Positions 37,275-44,882 of a stretch of DNA of 61,953 nt are shown piece by piece. Under the pieces are notes generated by a model. It searched no databases. It saw only the letters and a list, made by a program, of their open reading frames with translations, and was not told the DNA's origin. The position numbers and the translations under genes were made by a program. Location of the stretch: contig NZ_JAHQCS010000169.1 in assembly GCF_019042215.1 (NCBI RefSeq), positions 1-61,953 on the forward strand, read 5' to 3'. The DNA is from Evansella tamaricis. Lineage in GTDB: Bacteria > Bacillota > Bacilli > Bacillales > Salisediminibacteriaceae. Within the stretch, counting starts at the first letter, position 1, and every line of letters starts with the position of its first letter.

Positions 37275-38351
37275 ATGGATACCCCTGTTGAGGTAATACA
37301 ATCGGTAAAGCTTGATGATGAAAATAGTGCACTTATTTTATTGGATCAGACGCTCCTTCCGAATAAGAAAGTCTTTCTAAAGTTAATAGAAATGAAGGAT
37401 ATTTGGGATGCCATCTATCAGCTGAAAGTTCGTGGAGCCCCTGCCATCGGGATTGCAGCTGCATACGGGGTTTATCTCGGGACGAAGCAATCATCTGCAG
37501 ACTCCTATGATGAACTGTATCACGACTTCCTGAAAGTAAAAGAATATTTAGCTTCTTCCCGGCCGACGGCAGTGAATTTATTCTGGGCGTTAGACCGTAT
37601 GGACAGCCGCTTTCAAAAGGAACAGGGGAAATCAGTGCAGGAAGTGAAGCTAGCACTTAAGAATGAGTCTGAACTAATTCGAACCGAAGATGAGTGGGTG
37701 TGTGAAGCAATCGGGGAATATGCCTTAGCTTTGTTGGAACCAGGTTGGGGTATTTTAACCCACTGTAACGCTGGGACAATTGCAACGGCAAAATATGGAA
37801 CCGCGTTAGCACCGTTATATTTAGGGCAGGCACGTGGTTATGATTTTAAAGTGTTTGCAGATGAAACGAGACCACTGCTCCAAGGGGCGAGATTGACCGC
37901 CTGGGAACTGAAGGAGGCGGGAATTGATGTCACGTTAATCTGTGATAACATGGCTTCCATTGTGATGAAGGAAGGGAAGGTACAGGCTGTCCTTGTGGGG
38001 TGTGACCGTGTGGCGGCAAATGGGGATACGGCAAATAAAATCGGTACATCTGGTGTCGCCATTCTGGCAAAGCATTATAAAGTCCCATTCTATGTATGTG
38101 CTCCGCTGTCTACAGTGGATTTAGAGTGTCAAACAGGTGACGATATTCATATTGAACTTCGCCCGGATGAGGAGATTACCACAAAGTGGTACAGTGAACC
38201 GATGGCACCAGTTGGGGTTGGAACATATAATCCCGCCTTCGATGTAACAGATCATGATTTAATAACAGGAATTATTACAGAGAGTGGTATTGCCTACGCT
38301 CCTTTTACAGAAAGCCTTCCGGAGATGTTTCAAAAGAAAAGGTTCTCTTAA
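37275..38351 (+). CDS. mtnA: Methylthioribose-1-phosphate isomerase family (MtnA/DrdI-like)
   Basis: Aldose-ketose isomerase of 358 aa in the eIF2B-related family. Key features: VRGAPAIGIAAAYG, LTHCNAGTIA with catalytic Cys164, VFADETRPLLQGARLTAWEL, VGCDRVAANGDTANKIGT with catalytic Asp244. It converts the 1-phosphate of methylthioribose or 5-deoxyribose to the ribulose-1-phosphate, the substrate of the aldolase encoded beyond the divergent repressor. It follows mtnK by four bases. The dehydratase and later Met-salvage enzymes (MtnB/W/X/D) are not in the window. Confidence 0.9.
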   Translation: MDTPVEVIQSVKLDDENSALILLDQTLLPNKKVFLKLIEMKDIWDAIYQLKVRGAPAIGIAAAYGVYLGTKQSSADSYDELYHDFLKVKEYLASSRPTAVNLFWALDRMDSRFQKEQGKSVQEVKLALKNESELIRTEDEWVCEAIGEYALALLEPGWGILTHCNAGTIATAKYGTALAPLYLGQARGYDFKVFADETRPLLQGARLTAWELKEAGIDVTLICDNMASIVMKEGKVQAVLVGCDRVAANGDTANKIGTSGVAILAKHYKVPFYVCAPLSTVDLECQTGDDIHIELRPDEEITTKWYSEPMAPVGVGTYNPAFDVTDHDLITGIITESGIAYAPFTESLPEMFQKKRFS

Positions 38352-38357
38352 ATTAAC

Positions 38358-38402
38358 AAACCTCCAGTTCTTCGCTGTGAGCAAAGCACTTGGAGGTTTT
38401 CC
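38358..38402. terminator. Bidirectional terminator between mtnA and the DeoR gene
   Basis: AAACCTCCA and TGGAGGTTT arms enclose an inner GCT/AGC hairpin. T tracts on both strands serve these convergent genes. Confidence 0.75.
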
Positions 38403-38404
38403 GA

Positions 38405-39166
38405 TTATTCACATTCAATCAAGGCAACTTCTTGTGAATCGAGGAATTCATGCCATTCTTGAGACAGTTCTTTGTCTACGATCACATGGTCAATGGCATC
38501 AAAGCCGCAAATACTGGCAAAGGATGTTTTATCAAACTTCGTATAATCGGCAACTAAATAAACATGATTGGCATGTTCTGCTGCTAACTTCCGGATCCCT
38601 GCCTGCTGCTCATTAGAATCCGTTATTCCATGTTGCATACTGATGGAACGGCAAGAGATAAAGGCAGTGTCAAAAAAGTAGTTTGTCATATTGTACTCTG
38701 CATTTCTTCCTAAGTTCGAGAGGGATGATTTAGAGAGAGTTCCACCAATGACAACTAGATTAATGTCTGGGTAATCTGTTAATGTATTAACTACTTTAAT
38801 GGAATTGGTCACAACGGTCAGTTTTCGTTCCTTAAGCATACTGGCAATGACGAGGGATGTGGTGGAAGCGTCCAAGAAAATGGAGTCGCCATTTTTGATA
38901 AAAGCAAGACATTTGGAAGCTATTTTGTTTTTTCCTTCCACATGTATGTATTCGCGGAGGTTTACGTCCACATCGTTTTGGACTCCTTCGGAAATATAAG
39001 CACCACCATAGGTGCGGTGAAGAAACCCTTCATCTTCTAATTGCTTTAAATCCCGGCGTATCGTTTCCTCTGTTACTTGAAATAGTTTGGTCATTTCGGA
39101 AACGGTGACACTCTTTTTTTCAACAATTAGTTCTTTGATCTTGTTTTTTCTGGCAATTGGCAGCAT
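38405..39166 (-). CDS. DeoR-family transcriptional repressor of the BMC operon
   Basis: A 253-residue regulator with an N-terminal winged-helix domain (SVTVSEMTKLFQVTEETIRRDLKQLEDEGFLHRTYGGA) and a C-terminal phosphosugar-binding DeoRC domain (DSIFLDASTTSLVIASML; VVTNSIKVVNTL; LVIGGTLSKSS; YLVADYTKFDK). AAGGAG precedes the start region; the GTG at 39169 is an alternative start. It is transcribed away from the aldolase gene across a 289-base control region. Members usually release DNA on binding a sugar phosphate, so the 1-phosphate or ribulose-1-phosphate made by MtnK/MtnA is the natural effector (inference). Confidence 0.88.
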   Translation of the reverse strand: MLPIARKNKIKELIVEKKSVTVSEMTKLFQVTEETIRRDLKQLEDEGFLHRTYGGAYISEGVQNDVDVNLREYIHVEGKNKIASKCLAFIKNGDSIFLDASTTSLVIASMLKERKLTVVTNSIKVVNTLTDYPDINLVVIGGTLSKSSLSNLGRNAEYNMTNYFFDTAFISCRSISMQHGITDSNEQQAGIRKLAAEHANHVYLVADYTKFDKTSFASICGFDAIDHVIVDKELSQEWHEFLDSQEVALIECE

Positions 39167-39279
39167 CACTTTTGCTCCTTAACTAAATTGGTAGTTTATA
39201 ACATTATACCATATTCTTTTGGATGGGATAGGGTAATAAAGAAGAAAATTTAATGATAAACCCAAATAAAAAGAAAAAA

Positions 39280-39407
39280 ACAAACGATTATTTGTAGTTT
39301 GGTATTGTTTTATTAGTGTTTTGTGTTGAATTCACTAGTTAAAACCCACAAAATAAAGGCAAAAAACCAAATTTTTGATTGACAAACAGTTATAATAGGA
39401 AGAAAAT
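39280..39407. promoter_or_regulatory. Divergent control region between repressor and BMC operon
   Basis: ACAAA-N6-TTTGT (39280-39295) and further AAACA/TGTTT-like words are candidate DeoR operators. TTGACA at 39379-39384 with GAAAAT 17 bases later is a possible promoter for the aldolase gene. A perfect TATAAT at 39391-39396 lacks a good -35. The region 39167-39455 is strongly AT-rich and contains no gene. Confidence 0.45.
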
Positions 39408-39455
39408 AATAACAAGAGATTCAATTGTAGGAATGTATTTGAAGGAGGTGCACCT

Positions 39456-40274
39456 GTGCTTGATAAGAAGAAATATTACTCCGATTTTGAAGCGAAAAAG
39501 CTTATATGTGAAATAGGGAAACGAGTTTATAATAAAAATTTTGTTGCAGCAAACGACGGAAATATTTCCGTGAAAGTGGGACCTAATACGATCTGGACGA
39601 CGCCCACTGGTGTAAGCAAAGGATTTATGACACCAGATATGATGGTGAAAATGGACCTGTCCGGAAAAATACTAAGCGGAAATAGGAAACCATCATCGGA
39701 AGTAAAAATGCATCTGCGAGTTTATCATGAAAATCAGGAAGTGAATGCTGTTGTTCATGCCCATCCTCCTGTGGCCACATCCTTTGCGATTGCAGGAATT
39801 AGTTTAGATAAACCAGTTTCTCCGGAAGCAGTTGTTCTGTTAGGGACAGTCCCAGTGGCGCCGTATGCAACACCAGGTACGGAAGAGGTTCCTGAATCTA
39901 TTGCGCCTTATTGTAAAGACCATAATGCCGTTTTACTTGCCAATCATGGGGCGTTAACGTGGGGCAGAGACTTAATTGAAGCATATTACCGGATGGAATC
40001 TCTCGAACACTACGCTCTCATGCTGATGTATACGACCAATATTATGAACAAGGCAAATGAACTAGATTGTTCCCAGGTTAAAGATTTAATTGATATTCGT
40101 GGCAAACTTGGTATTACATCAGGTGGTGTTCCTCCCTGTAACCTTCCATCAAAGGGGATGGAAACTAGTGTGAAGGCAGGAGATTCTTCCATAAGAGATA
40201 CAAGGAAAGACGAAGTGATCGCATCGATTGTTCAAACAGTAACGGATAGTGTCTTAAGGAAATATAACGCTTGA
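39456..40274 (+). CDS. Class II aldolase with C-terminal encapsulation-like peptide (5-substituted ribulose-1-phosphate aldolase)
   Basis: FucA/AraD-family zinc aldolase of 272 aa. The core covers residues 1-215: NDGNISV, TPTGVSKG, SSEVKMHLRVY, the HAHPP zinc motif, VLLANHGALTWG with another His ligand. After a proline/glycine-rich linker (residues about 225-250) comes an amphipathic helix, DEVIASIVQTVTDSVL, like BMC encapsulation peptides. FucA-type aldolases of fucose/rhamnose BMCs carry such tails. Expected reaction: cleavage of methylthioribulose- or 5-deoxyribulose-1-phosphate to DHAP and an aldehyde. GTG 39456 follows AAGGAGGTG by five bases. Confidence 0.87.
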   Translation: MLDKKKYYSDFEAKKLICEIGKRVYNKNFVAANDGNISVKVGPNTIWTTPTGVSKGFMTPDMMVKMDLSGKILSGNRKPSSEVKMHLRVYHENQEVNAVVHAHPPVATSFAIAGISLDKPVSPEAVVLLGTVPVAPYATPGTEEVPESIAPYCKDHNAVLLANHGALTWGRDLIEAYYRMESLEHYALMLMYTTNIMNKANELDCSQVKDLIDIRGKLGITSGGVPPCNLPSKGMETSVKAGDSSIRDTRKDEVIASIVQTVTDSVLRKYNA

Positions 40275-40288
40275 AAGGGGGAGAACCT

Positions 40289-41911
40289 TTGAGTATTAAC
40301 CTCACAGAAAAAGATATACAGACGATTATTGAATCGGTTATGAAAAATGTGGAATCCGCTATTGGACCTGCTCCTCCTGGCCATTCAGAAGGAAACACGA
40401 ATTCAGTCATTCCCATAAAGCTAAAGGAAATAACCGAAAAGGATTCCGTTAGTACAGCATGCTCCACAAGCAAGCAGCAGAACAGGACGCCTTCACCGAA
40501 AGTAAATGCTTCTACCAATTCTAATCCGGTATTTAACACTGGGATGGAAACGTTTGGTGTTTTTGAAAAAATCGAATTGGCAATTGAAGCAGGCTATATG
40601 GCACAACTGGATTATGTTAAACGATTTGAACTAAAGGATCGGGAACGGATTATCCAAGCGATCCGTGAAGGGGTTATGACAGAAGCAAAGGAACTGGCCA
40701 GATTGGTTTATGAAGAAACGGGGATCGGAAGTTATCAAGATAAGATAGCTAAACACGAATTGGCAGCCTTAAAAACTCCAGGAACAGAAGATTTGAGTAC
40801 TGCAGCTTTTTCTGGAGATAACGGATTAACGATTGTGGAACAGGCTCCATTTGGTTTAATTGGTGCCGTCACACCAGTTACGAATCCTACGGAAACGATT
40901 GTAAATAACGTCATCTCTATGCTTGCTGCCGGTAACTCAGTGGTGTTTAATGTCCATCCATCTTCTAAGCAATCATGCGCCAGGGTTATTACCATCATCA
41001 ACAAAGCGATTCAAGGTGCAGGTGGTCCTGCTAATCTAGTAACGATGGTGAAGAACCCAACCCTTGAAACGATGCAGAAATTGATTGACAGTTCTATGGT
41101 GAAGCTCCTTGTGGGAACTGGAGGGCCTGGACTTGTAAAAACATTGTTAAAATCAGGGAAAAAGGCAATCGGTGCCGGAGCAGGTAACCCCCCTGTCATC
41201 GTAGATGATACGGCAGACATAGAGCATGCAGCAAAGTCGATTATAGAAGGGGCGTCATTCGATAACAACCTCCTATGTATTGCAGAGAAGGAAGTATTTG
41301 TCCTTGATTCCGCAGCAGATGACTTGATTTTTCACTTGTTAAACAATGGAGCTTACATGTTGGACCGCCATCAGTTAAACGAAGTAATGAATTTCGCACT
41401 CGTGGAAAATAAGGAACAAGTAGCGGCTGGATGTTCCGATGATCCGAAGCGGAAATATCATATTTCAAAAAAATGGATTGGTAAAGACGCCACTCAATTT
41501 TTGACAGAACTAAAGGCAAAGCCGAAAGGGAATGTGAAACTCTTAATCTGTGAAGTGGATGCAGATCATCCTTTCGTTCAACTGGAGCAAATGATGCCAA
41601 TCCTGCCCATCGTTAGAGTAAGGGATTTAGATGAAGCGATTCAACAAGCAGTTCGTGCGGAGCATGGGAATAAGCATACGGCGATGATGCACTCCAAAAA
41701 TATAGATCATTTAACGAAGTTTGCCAGGGCGATAGAGACGACGATTTTCGTGAAAAATGCTTCTTCGTTAGCCGGCGTTGGTTTCGGTGGAGAAGGTCAC
41801 ACTACGATGACGATTGCCGGTCCAACAGGTGAAGGTATTACATCGGCCAAAACGTTCACGAGACAACGGCGCTGTGTCCTTGCAGACGGCGGATTTCGAA
41901 TCATAGGATAG
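40289..41911 (+). CDS. CoA-acylating aldehyde dehydrogenase (PduP/EutE-like) with N-terminal encapsulation-like peptide
   Basis: NAD+- and CoA-dependent aldehyde dehydrogenase of 540 aa. An N-terminal amphipathic helix (EKDIQTIIESVMKNVESA) and a low-complexity Ser/Asn/Pro linker up to about residue 85 precede the catalytic domain; this is the usual targeting layout of BMC cargo. Catalytic Cys330 lies in SFDNNLLCIAEK, and GAGAGNPPV is a further conserved block. It should turn the aldehyde from the aldolase into acyl-CoA. TTG 40289 is chosen because AAGGGGGAG sits six bases before it; the TTG at 40271 lacks a site. Confidence 0.9.
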   Translation: MSINLTEKDIQTIIESVMKNVESAIGPAPPGHSEGNTNSVIPIKLKEITEKDSVSTACSTSKQQNRTPSPKVNASTNSNPVFNTGMETFGVFEKIELAIEAGYMAQLDYVKRFELKDRERIIQAIREGVMTEAKELARLVYEETGIGSYQDKIAKHELAALKTPGTEDLSTAAFSGDNGLTIVEQAPFGLIGAVTPVTNPTETIVNNVISMLAAGNSVVFNVHPSSKQSCARVITIINKAIQGAGGPANLVTMVKNPTLETMQKLIDSSMVKLLVGTGGPGLVKTLLKSGKKAIGAGAGNPPVIVDDTADIEHAAKSIIEGASFDNNLLCIAEKEVFVLDSAADDLIFHLLNNGAYMLDRHQLNEVMNFALVENKEQVAAGCSDDPKRKYHISKKWIGKDATQFLTELKAKPKGNVKLLICEVDADHPFVQLEQMMPILPIVRVRDLDEAIQQAVRAEHGNKHTAMMHSKNIDHLTKFARAIETTIFVKNASSLAGVGFGGEGHTTMTIAGPTGEGITSAKTFTRQRRCVLADGGFRIIG

Positions 41912-41920
41912 GTGAATGAC

Positions 41921-42241
41921 ATGACCAAAGCAATCGGTTTTTTAGAAGTGCAAGGCTACAGTGTTGCCTTGGCAGCCATGGATCAAGCATGTAAAGCAGC
42001 TGATATTACAATCGAAGGAATGGATTGTAATAACCCAGCACAAGGGGACCATGCTCCGATACCGGTCGTTGTGCAGGTCAAATTCACTGGATCTGTTTCC
42101 GATGTGAAAGTGGCACTTGAAGTGGCAAAAGGGGAAGCAAAAAAGCATATTCCCGAAGAGGACATTTTAACTCACCTTATTCCTTCCGCGTTAAAGGGTT
42201 TAGAAAAACTACTTCCACTAGGAAAAGTAAAGATTCGTTAG
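41921..42241 (+). CDS. BMC-H shell protein 1 (divergent)
   Basis: Single BMC domain of 106 aa (AIGFLEVQGYSVALAAMDQACKAADI...VVVQVKFTGSVSDVKVALEVAK). An insertion (EGMDCNNPAQGDHAPIP) replaces the usual short strand connection. The C-terminus departs from PduA types, so the pore may differ from the two canonical hexamers downstream. ATG 41921 has GGATAGGTGA upstream; GTG 41912 overlaps that site. It directly follows the dehydrogenase gene. Confidence 0.87.
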   Translation: MTKAIGFLEVQGYSVALAAMDQACKAADITIEGMDCNNPAQGDHAPIPVVVQVKFTGSVSDVKVALEVAKGEAKKHIPEEDILTHLIPSALKGLEKLLPLGKVKIR

Positions 42242-42277
42242 TAGTTTACTAGGGTCATAAGGGAGGGGGGAGTGGAG

Positions 42278-42568
42278 ATGGAACGTCCATTAGGAATAAT
42301 AGAAGTGATTGGAATGGTGTCTGCCATTGCATGTGTAGATGCCATGGTAAAAACAGCGTTTGTGGATGTATACAATATTGAACGTACAGGGTCTGGTATG
42401 ATCACTATTATGATTGAAGGGGATTTGGCCTCCGTTCAGGCGGCACTGGAAGTTGGTGCCGATGTGGCGCAAAGTAAAGGTGAGTTAGTTGCAGTCCGTG
42501 CTATAGCAAGGCCATACGATGGGCTGGAGAAACTCATTCCCCGCGAGAACAAAGGTGGTGACACATGA
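42278..42568 (+). CDS. BMC-H shell protein 2
   Basis: A 96-residue BMC-domain protein (PLGIIEVIGMVSAIACVDAMVKTAFVDVYNIERTGSGMITIMIEGDLASVQAALEVG). It follows the PduA/CcmK pattern with a KLIPRE end, but has VYNIERTGSG where canonical hexamers have [12 protein letters not shown]. It should form hexameric shell tiles. ATG 42278 has GGGAGGGGGG upstream. The gene end overlaps the next one (ATGA), so translation is coupled. Confidence 0.88.
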   Translation: MERPLGIIEVIGMVSAIACVDAMVKTAFVDVYNIERTGSGMITIMIEGDLASVQAALEVGADVAQSKGELVAVRAIARPYDGLEKLIPRENKGGDT

Positions 42569-42984
42569 AACGCTACGAGGCGATAGGGGTATTGGAAACA
42601 CAGTATTTTACGTTTGCACTAGAGTTAGTAGATAAAGTATGTAAAGCCTCGAATGTGGATTTTTTAACTAGTGAAAACTACCTTGGAGGAAGACTTGTAA
42701 CGATCATTGTGGGGGGAAGTATATCTGATGTTAATGAGGCTGTGGAAACGGCCAGACAAATTTGTGAAAAGAAAGAATCAACCCCTTTGAAAAAAGCACT
42801 GACAATCACGAACCCACATGAGGAAATACTAAAGTTTATATTGCCTTCTTCTTCTCCTTCTTCTGGTGGTACTGATAGTGCCCTGGAGGAAACGGGGATA
42901 AAGAAGGAATGGAAAGTGGAAGTGTCCCAAAAAGTGGAACCAAAACGCACAAGAAAAAGAAAACCAAAATCTGAGGAGGAATAA
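42565..42984 (+). CDS. BMC-H shell protein 3 with basic C-terminal extension
   Basis: A 139-residue protein. Residues 1-95 form a BMC domain ([26 protein letters not shown]...[20 protein letters not shown]). It is followed by a Ser/Gly linker and a tail rich in Lys/Arg ([13 protein letters not shown]). The layout recalls PduK/EutK-like extended hexamers, though no Cys cluster or helix-turn-helix is evident in the tail. The basic tail may contact nucleic acid or cargo. It overlaps the previous gene by four bases. Confidence 0.85.
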   Translation: MKRYEAIGVLETQYFTFALELVDKVCKASNVDFLTSENYLGGRLVTIIVGGSISDVNEAVETARQICEKKESTPLKKALTITNPHEEILKFILPSSSPSSGGTDSALEETGIKKEWKVEVSQKVEPKRTRKRKPKSEEE

Positions 42985-42986
42985 TC

Positions 42987-43262
42987 ATGAGTGAATCATT
43001 AGGAATTATTGAAACAAAAGGACTTACAGCAGCAATTGAGGCGGCAGACGCTATGTTAAAGGCAGCGAACGTGGAAATAGTTGGGAGCGAAAAAATCGGA
43101 TCTGGACTTGTTTCTGTCATTGTAAAAGGTGATGTTGGTGCTGTGAAAGCAGCAACGGAAGTTGGAGCAGAGGCTGCACAACGTGTCGGTGAATTAGTGG
43201 CAGTTCACGTAATTCCAAGACCACACGGAGATGTGGAAAAACTATTACCAAGTTTGAAGTAA
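42987..43262 (+). CDS. BMC-H shell protein 4 (canonical PduA/EutM type)
   Basis: A 91-residue canonical hexameric shell protein ([52 protein letters not shown]). It is near-identical to the protein at 43564 (about ten substitutions). GAGGAGGAATAATC leads its ATG. The KIGSG stretch lines the central pore, through which substrate and product are expected to pass. Confidence 0.93.
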   Translation: MSESLGIIETKGLTAAIEAADAMLKAANVEIVGSEKIGSGLVSVIVKGDVGAVKAATEVGAEAAQRVGELVAVHVIPRPHGDVEKLLPSLK

Positions 43263-43275
43263 GCTAGATTGGTGT

Positions 43276-43397
43276 GAGACTGGGACATAACTAAAGTGTT
43301 CAATTGAAAATCTGAACAATACACAACCATAGCAGTATATTCAACTATCATTTCGTTCCGATTTTGCAATGATTAAAACATTTTTGTCCCAGCCTCA
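43276..43397. repeat. GAGGCTGGGACA long hairpin repeat, copy 2
   Basis: Outer arms GACTGGGACA and TGTCCCAGCC match the repeat at 16377-16496, while the middle has diverged. It sits inside the BMC operon between the two duplicate shell genes and might attenuate downstream transcription. Confidence 0.75.
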
Positions 43398-43398
43398 T

Positions 43399-43455
43399 CC
43401 GTGCCCGGCGGCAAAGAAGACACTGCGATGAATGAGCAGATGTCGCACTTGTACC
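43399..43455. repeat. Dispersed repeat CCGTGCCCGSCGGCAAAG, copy 2
   Basis: Nearly identical to 23243-23299. With the preceding hairpin repeat it fills most of the 301-base gap (43263-43563) between shell genes. The remainder holds a ribosome binding site (AGGGGGAAA) and no gene. Confidence 0.75.
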
Positions 43456-43563
43456 TTGTGTGAAAGCGTCTGCCTGTAGTGTATCCAAGCAAAAATTTAG
43501 CTTAAAAATAACTATCTATGCGGAAAGAGCCAATAATAATTTATTTTTATAGGGGGAAATACA

Positions 43564-43839
43564 ATGTCCAGTTCATTAGGAGTTATTGAAACAAGAGGGT
43601 TAACAGCAGCCATTGAGGCAGCTGATGCCATGTTAAAAGCAGCGAATGTGGAAATCGTAGGCAGTGAAAAGATCGGTTCAGGTCTCGTATCTGTTATTGT
43701 ACAAGGGGAAGTGGGAGCAGTAAAGGCTGCCACAGAGGTGGGAGCTGAAGCGGCACAACGTATCGGGGAATTAGTAGCCGTACATGTTATTCCAAGACCA
43801 CATGGAGACGTAACAAAACTATTACCTAATCTAAAGTAA
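43564..43839 (+). CDS. BMC-H shell protein 5 (canonical, duplicate of protein 4)
   Basis: A 91-residue PduA/PduJ/EutM-type hexamer ([57 protein letters not shown]). It differs from protein 4 only at scattered, mostly conservative positions, a recent duplication like the PduA/PduJ pair. Such pairs can form mixed shells. It precedes pduL by 15 bases. Confidence 0.93.
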   Translation: MSSSLGVIETRGLTAAIEAADAMLKAANVEIVGSEKIGSGLVSVIVQGEVGAVKAATEVGAEAAQRIGELVAVHVIPRPHGDVTKLLPNLK

Positions 43840-43854
43840 AAGCGGTGAGGTAAC

Positions 43855-44520
43855 GTGGATAATAGGAATGAATTGCTGGAGGAAATCACGAGATCCGTGG
43901 TGGAGGAGTTGCAGAAACAACATCTCCTAATTCAAGACAGCCCACTCAAAAGAGACGTCCCAGTAAGTGTATCTGGCAGGCACATCCACCTTCAAAAAGA
44001 GCACGTTCAAGCCCTTTTTGGATATGGATATAAGCTGACTAAATTGAAAGAAATATCACAGCCGGGACAGTTTGCCTGTAATGAAAAAGTCACGATCCAA
44101 GGACCGGAGGGGACGATTGAAAATGTCCGTGTTCTCGGGCCGGAGCGGACACGTACGCAAGTGGAGATATCAAGGAGTGATGGGAGAAGAATTGGTATTT
44201 CTCCCCCAGTCCGAAATTCAGGAAACATCCTTGGATCATCACCTGTCACGATCATTGGTCCAAAAGGGACCATTAGATTACAAGAAGGATGTATCATAGC
44301 CGATCGTCATATCCATATGACACCACAGGATGCACTTGATTTTGGTGTTATGGATAAACAGAAGGTTTCGGTCCTTGTGGATGGGGAAAAAGGTGGTGTG
44401 ATGGGTCAAGTGACGATACGTGTCAAGGAAAACTATGCCCTTGATATGCACATCGACACCGATGATGCCAACGCATTTGGGATTAGGGAAAATCAACAGC
44501 TAAAATTACTTATAGAATGA
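43855..44520 (+). CDS. pduL: PduL-type phosphate acyltransferase
   Basis: BMC-associated phosphotransacylase of 221 aa that turns acyl-CoA plus phosphate into acyl-phosphate and recycles CoA. The two PduL beta-barrel halves carry the zinc-binding VSGRHIHL and IADRHIHM motifs and DMHIDTDDAN. Residues 4-20 (an amphipathic NELLEEITRSVVEELQK helix) look like an encapsulation peptide, as known in other PduL proteins. GTG 43855 has GTGAGGTAAC upstream. A butyrate/acetate kinase to use the product is not in the window. Confidence 0.92.
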   Translation: MDNRNELLEEITRSVVEELQKQHLLIQDSPLKRDVPVSVSGRHIHLQKEHVQALFGYGYKLTKLKEISQPGQFACNEKVTIQGPEGTIENVRVLGPERTRTQVEISRSDGRRIGISPPVRNSGNILGSSPVTIIGPKGTIRLQEGCIIADRHIHMTPQDALDFGVMDKQKVSVLVDGEKGGVMGQVTIRVKENYALDMHIDTDDANAFGIRENQQLKLLIE

Positions 44521-44535
44521 TGGAGGTCAATGAAA

Positions 44536-44793
44536 ATGATAATAGGCAAGGTGGTTAGTAGAGTTATTTCCACGAGAAAATATCAGGAACTCCAGGGATA
44601 TAAATTTCTTGTTATTAAACCTTGCTATGGTGAAGGGGATTACATTGTAGCAGCAGATGACATTGGAGCAGGGGAAGGGGAATTAGTCCTCGTTTCAAAG
44701 GGAAGCGCCGTTCAGCATGCATTATCTAAGAACGCCCCAATTGACGCAATCGTAGTTGGAATTGTGGATCAAGCACCTACAATGGAGAAGTAA
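44536..44793 (+). CDS. BMC-P vertex protein (EutN/CcmL family)
   Basis: An 85-residue pentamer-forming protein that caps shell vertices (IIGKVVSRVISTRKYQELQGYKFLVIKP...DDIGAGEGELVLVSKGSAV). It is the only pentamer gene in the window. ATG 44536 has GGAGG nine bases upstream; ATG 44530 is closer to it and less likely. It closes the shell gene block. Confidence 0.92.
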   Translation: MIIGKVVSRVISTRKYQELQGYKFLVIKPCYGEGDYIVAADDIGAGEGELVLVSKGSAVQHALSKNAPIDAIVVGIVDQAPTMEK

Positions 44794-44882
44794 CTGGATT
44801 TACGTTTTTGGATAAAATGTAATTGGGGATGCTTTAGAAGATGGAGACAATCTTATACGTCAAAATAAGTAGGTGATAAAGG

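Noticed and set aside
36035-38351. Reading mtnK-mtnA as ordinary methionine salvage only
   Set aside because: No mtnB, mtnW, mtnX or mtnD is present, while an aldolase and BMC follow; the classical pathway may still exist elsewhere in the genome.
39379-39396. TTGACA followed by TATAAT as one promoter
   Set aside because: The two boxes are only six bases apart, so they cannot belong to the same sigma-A promoter.
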